This document shows, piece after piece, positions 10,645 to 18,395 of a stretch of DNA of 64,000 nt. Within the stretch, counting starts at the first letter, position 1; each line of letters starts with the position of its first letter. A program made the translations under genes and the position numbers. The DNA is from Luteimonas chenhongjianii (GTDB lineage Bacteria > Pseudomonadota > Gammaproteobacteria > Xanthomonadales > Xanthomonadaceae): the NCBI RefSeq assembly GCF_002327105.1, contig NZ_CP023406.1:434001-498000 (forward strand), given 5' to 3'. The notes below the pieces were generated by a model. The model saw only the letters and a program-made list of their open reading frames with translations, was not told the DNA's origin and did not search any database.

Positions 10645-11043
10645 CTACGCGGCGCCGCGGCTCGTGATCCACCAGCCGAGTGCGACCAGAGCCAGCCCGC
10701 ACAGCACGCTGGCGGCGATGTAGAGGCCGGCCATTGCGATGTCGCCCCGTCGCAGCAGCGCCAGGGTGTCCAGCCCGAACGCGGAGAACGTGGTGAAGCC
10801 GCCCATGACGCCGACGAGGAGCATCACGCGCACGTCGGGGGTGAACCACTCGTGGCGGACGATGCCGCCGGCCAGCAGGCCCGCGACGAAGCAGCCCAAC
10901 AGGTTCACCGCCAGCGTGCCGAGCGGGAAGCGCAAGGGCGTGGACGCATTGGCGCCAGCCAGCTGCAGTGTCCAGAGCGAAAGGCCATAACGGCAGACCG
11001 AACCGAACGCGCCGCCGAGCGCGACGAGCATCAGGCGTTGCAT
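10645..11043 (-). CDS. crcB: fluoride efflux transporter CrcB (Fluc)
   Basis: This 132-aa membrane protein has four hydrophobic helices and the Fluc family signatures GGAFGSVCRYGLS near the N-terminus, GTLAVNLLGCF, and GFTTFSAFGLDTL. Fluc channels export fluoride as dual-topology dimers. The start ATG at 11043 gives the usual length; the frame continues upstream to 11151 without family features. A tRNA-Arg gene lies upstream on the same strand. I looked for a fluoride riboswitch in the leader and saw none. Confidence 0.92.
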   Translation of the reverse strand: MQRLMLVALGGAFGSVCRYGLSLWTLQLAGANASTPLRFPLGTLAVNLLGCFVAGLLAGGIVRHEWFTPDVRVMLLVGVMGGFTTFSAFGLDTLALLRRGDIAMAGLYIAASVLCGLALVALGWWITSRGAA

Positions 11044-11160
11044 GCACACGTGCGCGAATGCATAGGAGCGCGGGACTGCGGAGTGGCGGAACAGCAGCTG
11101 GTCTGCGGCATGGTGTCCTCGAATGCGAAGCGCAGCGGCCGCACGGAACATCGCAGAAGA

Positions 11161-11237
11161 TGGCGCGCCTGGAGGGATTCGAACCCCCGACCAATGGCTT
11201 CGGAAGCCACTACTCTATCCGGCTGAGCTACAGGCGC
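11161..11237 (-). tRNA. tRNA-Arg (anticodon CCG)
   Basis: The reverse complement folds as a standard cloverleaf of 77 nt. The acceptor arm is GCGCCTG paired with CAGGCGC, followed by discriminator G and an encoded CCA. The D-arm is GTAGCTCAGCCGGATAGAG, and the anticodon stem GTGGC/GCCAT has loop TTCCGAA, giving anticodon CCG (Arg, codon CGG). The T-arm contains GGGGGTTCGAATCCC. A TACAAT -10 motif lies 44 bp upstream. Confidence 0.95.
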
Positions 11238-11280
11238 ACGGTGCAAGCGCCGCACCACGATCGTGGCGGGGCGGCCGCAG

Positions 11281-11286
11281 ATTGTA
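11281..11286 (-). promoter_or_regulatory. -10 element (GCTACAAT) of the tRNA-Arg promoter
   Basis: The minus strand reads CGCTACAATCTG, a TACAAT -10 with the extended GC context seen before several other units in the window. No good -35 is visible at the expected spacing. The tRNA 5' end lies 44 bp downstream. Confidence 0.5.
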
Positions 11287-11468
11287 GCGGAAACGGCCGG
11301 CGGGGAGAGATGCGTGATGGGCGCGATGGCGGTGGAGAGACGAAGGCGGCAAATCGCGGCCCCCGGCGTTACCGGGACGACGGTGAAGGCGGTGGCAGGT
11401 CGCGGTCACGCCTTGAGCCCAGCGACGCGCAGTGCGTCGTGGGCTTCGGCTGGCCCGCTTGGAACGCG

Positions 11469-11506
11469 CCCTCACCCCAACCCCTCTCCCGGGGGAGAGG
11501 GGCTTG
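11469..11506 (+). repeat. palindromic intergenic repeat, copy 1
   Basis: CCCTCACCCCAACCCC followed by TCTCCCGGGGGAGA and GGGGCTTG. The CCCCTCTCCC and GGGAGAGGGG arms form a GC-rich hairpin. This is the family consensus found in nine or more places between 11.4 and 15.3 kb. Confidence 0.85.
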
Positions 11507-11710
11507 AAGCGGCGCTTCGGGCCCGCGCGGCGTGTCTTGTCGCCTGCCTGGCCACAGCTCGCTTTCTTGCTCGTGCCTCGGCGACAACTCGTTCCCTACT
11601 CGGCGCGGCTCATGTCCGTGAGGGGGCACCGGCTGGTTGAGCGGAGTGCGGAGCCCTTCGGTGAGGTGGCGTTTGCCGGATCGGCTGGTGGGTCTGGCGC
11701 GCGGAACGTG

Positions 11711-11749
11711 CCCTCACCCCAACCCCTCTCCCGGTGGGAGAGGGGCTTG
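11711..11749 (+). repeat. palindromic intergenic repeat, copy 2
   Basis: Same element as at 11469, with one base different at the hairpin centre (CCGGTGGGAG). The AAGCGGCGC flank is shared with copy 1. Confidence 0.85.
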
Positions 11750-11910
11750 AAGCGGCGCAGCAGGCGGGGCGCGGCGTGTCTTGTCGCCGCCTTGTCTCCG
11801 ACCTGTTTGTTACTGGCTGACCCCAGCTCGCCGCCGGGGATGCGAGGCGCGATACAGGCTTGGCGTCGGGCGCCCGTATGTCCCTGGCTGCAGCCCGATG
11901 CGGCGGCGCG

Positions 11911-13614
11911 TTAGCGCGAGGGCGTGGCCGATGGCGTGGGCGCCGCCTCGGGCGCAGGGGCTACCGGCGCGGGTGCCGCCGGGGCCTGGGGATCATCGGC
12001 CGGTATGGAGGGAGGCGAGGCCTGCCCCCGCTCGTCCGGACTGCTCGCAGGCGCGGTGGCGCCGGATTCGCCAGGCGTCGCTCCGGAAGACGCGTCTTCG
12101 GGCCCGGTGGGCGCGGACGCAGGCGGCGTGCCGTTCGATTGGACCGGCGAAGCCCCGGGCCGGGCAGTGGCCCGAGGGGTCGGCGTGGTTGCAGGCGGCG
12201 CGTCCTGCACGCGTCCCTGCGCGGCCGGCACCCAGGGCTTCTTCAACTCTGCCAGCGCGGCGCTGATCGGGCCCTCGCCGGGCAGGGCCTCGCCGCCGGT
12301 GGAGCCGTCTTCCTCGTCGCCCTGCAGATGGCCCGGCAGGTTGGCTTCGGTGTACATGGTGGCGGCGCGCGGTGCATCGGGGTCGGCGCTGGCCGCGCCA
12401 TCCGGACGCAGGGTGACATCGGGATCGATGCCGCGGGCCTGGATCGAGCGGCCGCTCGGCGTGTAGTAGCGCGCGGTGGTGAGCTTGACCGAATCGCCGT
12501 TGTCGAGCGGCAGCACGGTCTGCACCGAGCCCTTGCCGAAGGTGCGGCTGCCGATGACGCGGGCACGGTTGTTGTCGCGCAGGGCGCCGGCGAGCACTTC
12601 GGAGGCACTGGCCGAGCCGACGTCGACGAGGACGACCACCGGTGCGCCGTCGAGCAGGTCGCCGGGGGATGCGCTGAACTCGGCATCGCTGATCGGGATG
12701 CGGCCGCGGGTGCTGACGATCTTGCCCTCGTCGAGGAGGTCGTCGGCGATCTGCACCGCGGAGGTCAGCAGGCCGCCCGGATTGCTGCGCAGGTCGATGA
12801 CCAGGCCGCGCAGTTTGCCGCCGGCCTGCTGCTTGAGTTCGCTGACGATGCGGCTGAAGTCCGCGGCGGTATCCACCTGGAACTGGCTGAGCCGGACGTA
12901 GGCATACCCGGGCTCGAGCATGCGGCCGCGCACGCTGACCACCCGGATGGTCTCGCGGTCGACGCGGATCTCCAGCGGCGCGGTTTCGCCATCGCGGAGC
13001 ACGCCGATCATTACCGAGGTGCCCGGCGCGCCGCGCAGTGGGCCGGGGCCTTCTCTGTCGGACGGGGTGAGCGTACGACCGTCGACACTGATGATCACGT
13101 CGCCCGCGCGGATGCCGGCCTTGGCCGCCGGCGTGCCGTCGATCGGCGCGATGACGCGCATGCTGCCGTCGCCCAGATACATCACCTCGACGCCGATGCC
13201 GTCGTAGGCGCCCTCGGTGCCTTCGTCGAAGGCCGTCGCGGTGTCCTTCTCCATGTAGACGCTGTGCGGATCGAGATCGAGCAGCAGGCCGCGGATCGCC
13301 GACGTCATCAGCTTGCGGTCTTCGACCGGCTCGACATAGGCCTCGCGCACGGCGTTGAACACGCCGACGTAGCGGCGGATCTCCTGCAGCGGCACGCGGC
13401 TGGAGGCGTGGTCGATGGCGGCGGGATCATCGCTCGCGGCGACGTCGGCCTCTTCATCGGAACCCGCCATCGGGGCATCGCCCGGGCTCTGGACCTGTGG
13501 TGGTCCGTCGGCCTGCGGGGACGGCGCCGGCTGCGTCTGGTCCTGCGCGGTCTGCGCGAACGCGGCCGGCGCCAGCAGTGCAAACAGGGCCAGCGCCAAT
13601 GAATTCGCGCGCAT
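11911..13614 (-). CDS. ctpA: S41 family C-terminal processing peptidase (CtpA-type)
   Basis: The 567-aa protein has a signal peptide (residues 1-20, cleavage after AFA), an N-terminal helical region, a PDZ domain (about 135-205) and an S41 protease domain. The catalytic Ser lies in GSASASE and the Lys in TFGKGSVQT. Such periplasmic proteases trim lipoproteins and peptidoglycan hydrolases. The C-terminal 120 or so residues are low-complexity Pro/Ala/Gly/Glu, longer than in most homologues. Neighbours gpmI and envC are the usual partners; here about 1.9 kb of repeats and a DUF559 gene separate envC from ctpA. Confidence 0.9.
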   Translation of the reverse strand: MRANSLALALFALLAPAAFAQTAQDQTQPAPSPQADGPPQVQSPGDAPMAGSDEEADVAASDDPAAIDHASSRVPLQEIRRYVGVFNAVREAYVEPVEDRKLMTSAIRGLLLDLDPHSVYMEKDTATAFDEGTEGAYDGIGVEVMYLGDGSMRVIAPIDGTPAAKAGIRAGDVIISVDGRTLTPSDREGPGPLRGAPGTSVMIGVLRDGETAPLEIRVDRETIRVVSVRGRMLEPGYAYVRLSQFQVDTAADFSRIVSELKQQAGGKLRGLVIDLRSNPGGLLTSAVQIADDLLDEGKIVSTRGRIPISDAEFSASPGDLLDGAPVVVLVDVGSASASEVLAGALRDNNRARVIGSRTFGKGSVQTVLPLDNGDSVKLTTARYYTPSGRSIQARGIDPDVTLRPDGAASADPDAPRAATMYTEANLPGHLQGDEEDGSTGGEALPGEGPISAALAELKKPWVPAAQGRVQDAPPATTPTPRATARPGASPVQSNGTPPASAPTGPEDASSGATPGESGATAPASSPDERGQASPPSIPADDPQAPAAPAPVAPAPEAAPTPSATPSR

Positions 13615-14352
13615 GCATGGACTCCGGGAAAGGCGGGAAACACGCGTGGATGCGTGCCAATCGATTATGCGGGCAGCCTGTGTGAATGGGTTGAACGGTG
13701 CTCGGGATGTTCAGTTCTGCGGTAAGTGGCGCGCGCCGCGGGCGCTGCGGATTCGGGTCGGTGGTTGCGAAGGGGTGATGCCGGGTTGGCACGTGTGGAT
13801 CGTCTTCGCGCTGACACCGCTGTGCCGCGCGATCGAAGGCGCGTGGTGGGGAGCTGCGGTCGGCTGCCCTCACCCCAACCCCTCTCCCGGAGGGAGAGGG
13901 GCGTGCATGGCGCGCGGTGAGGGGGCTGCGGTCGGCGGCCCTCACCCCAACTCTTCCGGGGGAGAGGGGTCTGGATGGCGCGTGGGCGGGGCGGGCTGCA
14001 AACGGCTGCCCTCACCCCAACCCCTCTCCCGGGGGGAGAGGGGCTTGCATGGCGCGCGGTGAGGGGGCTGCGGTCGGCTGCCCTCACCCCGCCCCTCTCC
14101 CGGAGGGAGAGGGGCTTGGATGGCGCGCGGTGAGGGGGCTGCGGTCGGCTGCCCGCACCCCAACTCTTCCGGGGGGAGAGGGGCTTGGATGGCGCGTGGG
14201 TCGGGTGGACAACAGTCGGCCAACCCCTCTCCCGGAGGGAGAGGGGCTTACATACGCGCGGGCTGGAAGGACAGCGGTCGTGCGCTCGCTCCAGCCCCTT
14301 CTCCGAAGGCGGCTGTCACGCGAGGCGCATAGCGGGGCTGGAACGCGGGCTG
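13615..14352. other. non-coding, repeat-filled stretch between ctpA and the DUF559 gene
   Basis: Apart from the tandem palindrome array, I see no gene. The approximately 250 bp next to ctpA should contain its promoter if it is transcribed separately from envC. Frames open through the repeats encode only translated repeat. Confidence 0.6.
13867..14260 (+). repeat. tandem array of six palindromic repeats, period about 71 bp
   Basis: Palindrome starts fall near 13867, 13939, 14009, 14081, 14152 and 14212 (the last lacks its first bases). Each unit is CCCTCACCCC...CTCTCCCGG.GGGAGAGGGG followed by a conserved spacer containing GGATGGCGCGCGGTGAG and GGGGGCTGCGGTCGGCTGC. Because the spacers repeat as well, this is a tandem duplication of palindrome plus flank, not a CRISPR. 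Two units carry a shortened left arm (CAACTCTTCCGG). Confidence 0.9.
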
Positions 14353-14742
14353 TCAGCGCAGCTTGGGGTAGGGCTTGAGCCCCTCTCCCTCCGGGAGAGG
14401 GGTTGGGGTGAGGGCGATCGTGGCCAGGATCTGTTCGAGCACGGTCTCCGTGCGCACCAGCAGATCGTGGTTCCAGAACCGCAGGACGCGGTGGCCGCGG
14501 CGCTCCAGGAACCGGGTGCGGTCGGCGTCGCGGTGGGGCTGGTGCTGGCAGCCATCGAGCTCGATGACGAGTGCGGCCTCGATGCTGAGGAAGTCGACGA
14601 TATAGGGGCCGATCGGGTGCTGGCGGCGGAACTTCACCCCCAGGCGCCGGTCACGCAGGTGGAACCAGAGCAGGCGCTCGGCGTCGGTGGATTCGCGACG
14701 CAGGCTGCGGGCAAAGCGCAGTTTCGCGGGTGTGGCGCGCAT
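14353..14742 (-). CDS. DUF559 (Vsr/restriction-endonuclease fold) protein with repeat-encoded tail
   Basis: The 129-aa protein matches the DUF559 pattern. It opens with a basic helical region (LRRESTDAERLLWFHLRDRR), then KFRRQHPIGPYIVDF. The PD-(D/E)xK-like core has Asp in YIVDF and Glu/Asp in VIELDGCQH, ending in RVLRFWNHDLL. DUF559 proteins are predicted nucleases related in fold to Vsr; their role is mostly unknown. The last 20 residues, beginning LTPTPLPEGEG, are encoded by an inverted copy of the local palindromic repeat, so the repeat supplies the C-terminus and stop. It sits alone inside the repeat cluster between envC and ctpA. Confidence 0.8.
   Translation of the reverse strand: MRATPAKLRFARSLRRESTDAERLLWFHLRDRRLGVKFRRQHPIGPYIVDFLSIEAALVIELDGCQHQPHRDADRTRFLERRGHRVLRFWNHDLLVRTETVLEQILATIALTPTPLPEGEGLKPYPKLR
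14371..14414 (-). repeat. palindromic repeat in inverse orientation, overlapping the DUF559 gene end
   Basis: GGGCTTGAGCCCCTCTCCC...GGGGTTGGGGTGAGGG is the reverse complement of the family consensus. Read with the gene it encodes LTPTPLPEGEG at the DUF559 C-terminus. Confidence 0.85.
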
Positions 14743-14980
14743 CGGCGGTTCCCTGTGACCCGAATGGAAGCGTGGGCGCGCGATGCGGGCGTGTCGCTCG
14801 GAAGGCGGTGGATGCGTCTGTGGGGGTGTGGCGCGTGTTGTATGGGAATAGTCGGCTGGGCGCCCGTGCTGGCACTTGGTCGCGACCGGGCGAGCGTTGC
14901 GGTGAGCTGCCCCTCCCCCGCTCGCAGGGGGGAGAGCGACTGGATGGCGCGCGGGGGGCCAGGCGCGCTGGGGGCGGTTG

Positions 14981-15017
14981 CCCTCACCCCAACCCCTCTC
15001 CCGGAGGGAGAGGGGCT
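14981..15017 (+). repeat. palindromic intergenic repeat, single copy
   Basis: A full copy of the consensus, preceded about 40 bp upstream by TGGATGGCGCGCGG, the spacer sequence of the 13.9-14.2 kb array. It therefore derives from the same duplicated unit. Confidence 0.85.
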
Positions 15018-15112
15018 TTCACGGCGTACGGGTACGTGGGCGGGGAGTTGCTCTGCCGGACGCGGGGCCGGGCGCGGCGACTTGCGCGGCGGAGACGGCC
15101 GGTGGGATCGGC

Positions 15113-15312
15113 GAGGCTTGAGCCCTCTCCCTCCGGGAGGCTTGAGCCCTCTCCCTCCGGGAGGCTTGAGCCCTCTCCCTCCGGGAGGCTTGAGCCCCTC
15201 TCCCTCCGGAGGCTTGAGCCCCCTTCCGGAGGCTTGAGCCCTCTCCCTCCGGAGGCTTGAGCCCCCTTCCGGAGGCTTGAGCCCCTCTCCCTCCGGGAGA
15301 GGGCTGGGGTGA
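15113..15312 (-). repeat. short tandem repeat made from half of the palindromic element (8 units of 20-24 bp)
   Basis: GGCTTGAGCCC(C)TCTCCCTCCGG recurs eight times. The first units are exactly 24 bp apart; later ones shrink to 20 or 23 bp through loss of CTCT. The last unit continues into a complete inverse element ending GGGAGAGGGCTGGGGTGAGGG. It looks like slippage or recombination expansion of the right arm of one palindrome. Confidence 0.9.
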
Positions 15313-15495
15313 GGGCGTCCGCTGTCACCACCGCGTTACTGACACGGCTCTGGCGGCCGCGTCAGGATGCTGGGACTTCAGGAAGCCTGCCCGCAGCCGC
15401 GAGCCGCGCCGTCATCCAGCCCGCGGCTGACCGGCTCGCAAGCGAATCGCCGATCCAGCGCGCGAGCGGCGCGCATGCCTGGCCTCAGCGGAGCG

Positions 15496-16743
15496 TCAGC
15501 GCCGCTGCAACCAGGTCGCCGGATTGACCGGCGTCCCGTTCTGGCGGAGTTCGAAGTACAGCCCGCTGCGGCCCTGCCCGCCGGAATTGCCGACGCTGGC
15601 CAGGGTGTCGCCGCGGCGCACCGTATTGCCGACGCTCTTGAGCAGGCCGTCATTGTGCGCGTAGAGGCTCATGTAGCCGTTGCCGTGGTCGACGATCAGC
15701 AGCATGCCGTAGCCGGTCATCCACTCGGCGAAGACCACGGTGCCGTCGGCGACCGCCTTGACCGGCGTGCCCGCCGGGGCACCGATCAGGATGCCGGTGC
15801 TGCTGCGGCCGTCGGGCAGCTTGCCGCCGTAGGGGGTGAGCAGGCTGCCGCTGATCGGCCAGCCCAGCCCGCCGACCTGGGGCGCGGCATTGCGCGCGAC
15901 CTGGGTGGGCGGACGCGGCGGCGGGCGGGGACGGCCCGCGGCTGCGGCCTCGCGGGTTTCGCGCGCTTCACGTTCGCGCGCGGCGGCTGCGGCGGCGCGA
16001 CGTTCGGCCTCCGCGCGGCGTGCGGCTTCGCGCAGCTGGGTAAGCACGCGCTCGAGTGAGCGCGCATCGCGACCCAGCGCCTTCTCGCGCGCGCTGCGGT
16101 CGTTGAAGCGCGATTCGATGCCCTTGACCGCCTCGGCACGTGCGATGCGATCGCGCTCGACCTTCTCCAGCTGCGCGCGTTGCTCGGCCTGCGTCGCCTC
16201 CAGTGCCGCGCGACGCTCCTGGATCGCGGCTTCGATGCCGTCGAGCTCCTGCATTTCGGCGCGCAGTTCGCCGATGCGCGTGCTGCGCTGCTGCTGCAGG
16301 TAGCGGTGGTAGGTCAGCAGACGGCCGGCGTCGGCCACGCGGTCCTGGGCGAGCATCAGCTTGAGCGCGGCTTCGTCGCCGACCGTGTAGGCCGCGCGCA
16401 GCAGCGAGGCGAGTTCCTGGCGGCGGGTCTCCACGGTGGATTCGAGTTCCACCCGGCGCGCCTGGAGCTTTTCCAGCGCGATCTGTTCCTCGGCGAGCCT
16501 GACCCGCGTCTCGCGCAGCGCGCGCGTGGACACATCGACCTGTTCGTCGGCCGCGCGCAGGTCCCGCGCGGCCTTGCCGCGCTGGCCTTCAAGCCGGCGT
16601 CGCTCGGCAGCGACATCGCGCAGTTCCTTGCGCACGCGCTCGAGCCGGCGCTCGGTCTCGCGACTGCTCTGCGCCGATGCCTCGAACACGGGCAGCGCCG
16701 CGACCAGCAGCGCGACCAGCAGCAGCGCGCGGCCGCGGGGCAT
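15496..16743 (-). CDS. envC: EnvC-type murein hydrolase activator (coiled coil plus degenerate M23/LytM domain)
   Basis: The 415-aa protein has a signal peptide (residues 1-24, cut after ASA), a long Arg/Glu/Ala-rich coiled-coil region (about 25-265), and a C-terminal LytM domain. In the LytM domain the first zinc-ligand pair is missing: the segment reads GRSSTGILIGAPAGTPV, where active enzymes have H and D. DHGNGYMSLYAHN and GLYFELRQNG remain. This is the pattern of EnvC, which activates amidases at the division septum rather than cutting peptidoglycan itself. It directly follows gpmI with a 1-bp gap. Confidence 0.9.
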   Translation of the reverse strand: MPRGRALLLVALLVAALPVFEASAQSSRETERRLERVRKELRDVAAERRRLEGQRGKAARDLRAADEQVDVSTRALRETRVRLAEEQIALEKLQARRVELESTVETRRQELASLLRAAYTVGDEAALKLMLAQDRVADAGRLLTYHRYLQQQRSTRIGELRAEMQELDGIEAAIQERRAALEATQAEQRAQLEKVERDRIARAEAVKGIESRFNDRSAREKALGRDARSLERVLTQLREAARRAEAERRAAAAAAREREARETREAAAAGRPRPPPRPPTQVARNAAPQVGGLGWPISGSLLTPYGGKLPDGRSSTGILIGAPAGTPVKAVADGTVVFAEWMTGYGMLLIVDHGNGYMSLYAHNDGLLKSVGNTVRRGDTLASVGNSGGQGRSGLYFELRQNGTPVNPATWLQRR

Positions 16744-16744
16744 G

Positions 16745-18295
16745 TCAGCCAGCGGCCTGCAGCAGGCTGCGGCCGGTCATCTCGGCTGGCGGTGCAACGC
16801 CCAGCAGATCGAGGATCGTCGGCGCGAGATCGCGCAGGGCGCCACCGCGGCGCAACGGCACGTCGCGGCTGCCCACATAGATCAGATCCACCGGACCCAC
16901 CGTATGCGAGGTATGCGGCTCGCCGGTTTCCGGGTCGCGCATCATCTCGACATTGCCGTGGTCGGCGGTGATCAGCAGCTCGCCGCCGCGCTCGCGCACG
17001 ACCTCGACGATCTCGCCCACCGCGCGGTCGACGGTCTCGACGGCCTTGATCGCCGCTTCCAGTATCCCGCTGTGGCCGACCATGTCCGGATTGGCGAAGT
17101 TGCAGATCACCACGTCGAAGCGTTCGTCGCGCACCGCCTGCACGAGCCGCTCGCAGACTTCCGGCGCGCTCATTTCCGGCTGCAGATCGTAGGTGGCGAC
17201 CTTCGGACTCGGCACCAGGATGCGCTCCTCGCCCGGATACGGAGTCTCGCGGCCGCCGCTGAAGAAGAACGTCACGTGCGCGTACTTCTCGGTTTCGGCG
17301 ATGCGCAGCTGGGTCAGGCCATTCGCACCGAGCACTTCGCCGAGCGTGTTGGTCAGGTTGTCGGGCTGGAATGCGAGCGGCGCCGGCAGGCGCGCGTCGT
17401 ATTCGGTCAGGCAGACGAACCGCGCGAGTTGCGGGCGGCGGGCCTGGAAGCCGGTGAACGCGGGATCGACGAATGCCGCGGTGAGCTGTCGCGCGCGGTC
17501 GGCGCGGAAGTTCATGAAGACCACGGCGTCACCGTCAGCCATCGGCGTTGCACCATCGATGACGGTGGGCATCACGAATTCGTCGTTCTCGTCACGCGCA
17601 TACGCCGCCTGCAATGCAGCAACCGCATCGGGCGCGTGATACGGGGACTCGGCCTCGACGATCGCATCCCAGGCCTTGCGCACGCGCTCCCAGCGCTGGT
17701 CGCGGTCCATGGCGTAGTAGCGCCCGGACACGCTGGCGACGTGGGCGTTGCCGAGCGTGGCGCAGCGCGCCTGCAGCGCGCGCAGGCTCGGTTCGGCCGA
17801 CCGTGGCGGCATGTCGCGCCCGTCGGTGAAGGCATGGACGGCAACGCGCGCAACGCCACGCCGCGCGGCCAGATCGAGCATCGCCAGCAGGTGCGCCTCG
17901 TGGCTGTGCACGCCGCCGGGCGACAGCAGGCCCATCACATGCAGGGTGCCGCCATTGGCGCGCACCGCATCGCAGGCGGCCAGCAGCTCGGCGTTGTCGA
18001 AGAAGCTGCCGTCCTCGATGGCCGCATCGATGCGGGTCAGGTCCTGGTAGACGATGCGGCCAGCGCCGATGTTCATGTGGCCGACTTCGGAGTTGCCCAT
18101 CTGCCCATCGGGCAGGCCGACATGACGGCCTTCGGTATGGATCAGCGTGCTCGGGTGCTGGGCGAGCAGACGCCGCCAGTTGGGAATGTCGGCGAGGGCC
18201 AGCGCGTTGTCGCGCGGATCGTCGCGGTGCCCCCAGCCATCGAGGATCAGCAGGACGACCGGGCGGGGACGGGAAGCGCTAGCGGCATGAGGCAC
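16745..18295 (-). CDS. gpmI: 2,3-bisphosphoglycerate-independent phosphoglycerate mutase
   Basis: GpmI interconverts 3- and 2-phosphoglycerate using two Mn ions. Signatures are [10 protein letters not shown] (metal Asp and substrate contact), [15 protein letters not shown] with the phospho-Ser in NSEVGH, and late [10 protein letters not shown] and EPHTSHT metal ligands. I chose GTG 18295 (516 aa) over the upstream TTG at 18316 because a TACAAT -10 at 18328-18333 would leave only about 5 nt of leader for the TTG. The gene heads gpmI-envC, an arrangement shared with pseudomonads, where ctpA follows. Confidence 0.9.
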   Translation of the reverse strand: MPHAASASRPRPVVLLILDGWGHRDDPRDNALALADIPNWRRLLAQHPSTLIHTEGRHVGLPDGQMGNSEVGHMNIGAGRIVYQDLTRIDAAIEDGSFFDNAELLAACDAVRANGGTLHVMGLLSPGGVHSHEAHLLAMLDLAARRGVARVAVHAFTDGRDMPPRSAEPSLRALQARCATLGNAHVASVSGRYYAMDRDQRWERVRKAWDAIVEAESPYHAPDAVAALQAAYARDENDEFVMPTVIDGATPMADGDAVVFMNFRADRARQLTAAFVDPAFTGFQARRPQLARFVCLTEYDARLPAPLAFQPDNLTNTLGEVLGANGLTQLRIAETEKYAHVTFFFSGGRETPYPGEERILVPSPKVATYDLQPEMSAPEVCERLVQAVRDERFDVVICNFANPDMVGHSGILEAAIKAVETVDRAVGEIVEVVRERGGELLITADHGNVEMMRDPETGEPHTSHTVGPVDLIYVGSRDVPLRRGGALRDLAPTILDLLGVAPPAEMTGRSLLQAAG

Positions 18296-18327
18296 GACGT
18301 TCGACCCAGTGACCAAAGACAGATGCG

Positions 18328-18333
18328 ATTGTA
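18328..18333 (-). promoter_or_regulatory. -10 element (GCTACAAT) upstream of gpmI
   Basis: The minus strand reads TTCGCTACAATCGC. Transcription would begin near 18321, which argues for the GTG start of gpmI at 18295. No strong -35 is visible. Confidence 0.5.
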
Positions 18334-18395
18334 GCGAAGCAGGGGCAAGCTACCGTCGACAGGCCACCGCCTGCCCTTTCACCCAGGAGATCCAC

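Larger units (their letters stand above)
11238..11910. other. repeat-bearing intergenic region upstream of tRNA-Arg and downstream of ctpA
   Basis: About 670 bases without a supported gene. It holds the tRNA promoter and two copies of the palindromic repeat (listed separately), about 240 bp apart. Both copies are followed by the same GAAGCGGCGC sequence, so flanks were duplicated along with the palindrome. Confidence 0.6.
14743..15495. other. non-coding stretch between the DUF559 gene and envC
   Basis: It contains one full palindrome copy (14981) and the 24-bp tandem array (15113-15312), otherwise nothing supported. An NNCCCCTCCCCCGCTCGCAGGGGGGAG sequence near 14911 is a more divergent hairpin that may be a distant relative of the family. 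Confidence 0.55.

Noticed and set aside
11044..11160. Fluoride riboswitch in the crcB leader
   Set aside because: The conserved GGNGAUGGNGUUCNCC core and pseudoknot partners are not found; the leader abuts tRNA-Arg.
13867..14260. Possible CRISPR array
   Set aside because: The interval between palindromes is itself conserved, no cas gene is present, and the units are 71-bp direct repeats.
14353..14742. Classical Vsr mismatch endonuclease
   Set aside because: The core matches DUF559 rather than Vsr, the Vsr zinc ligands are absent, and no dcm methylase is nearby.
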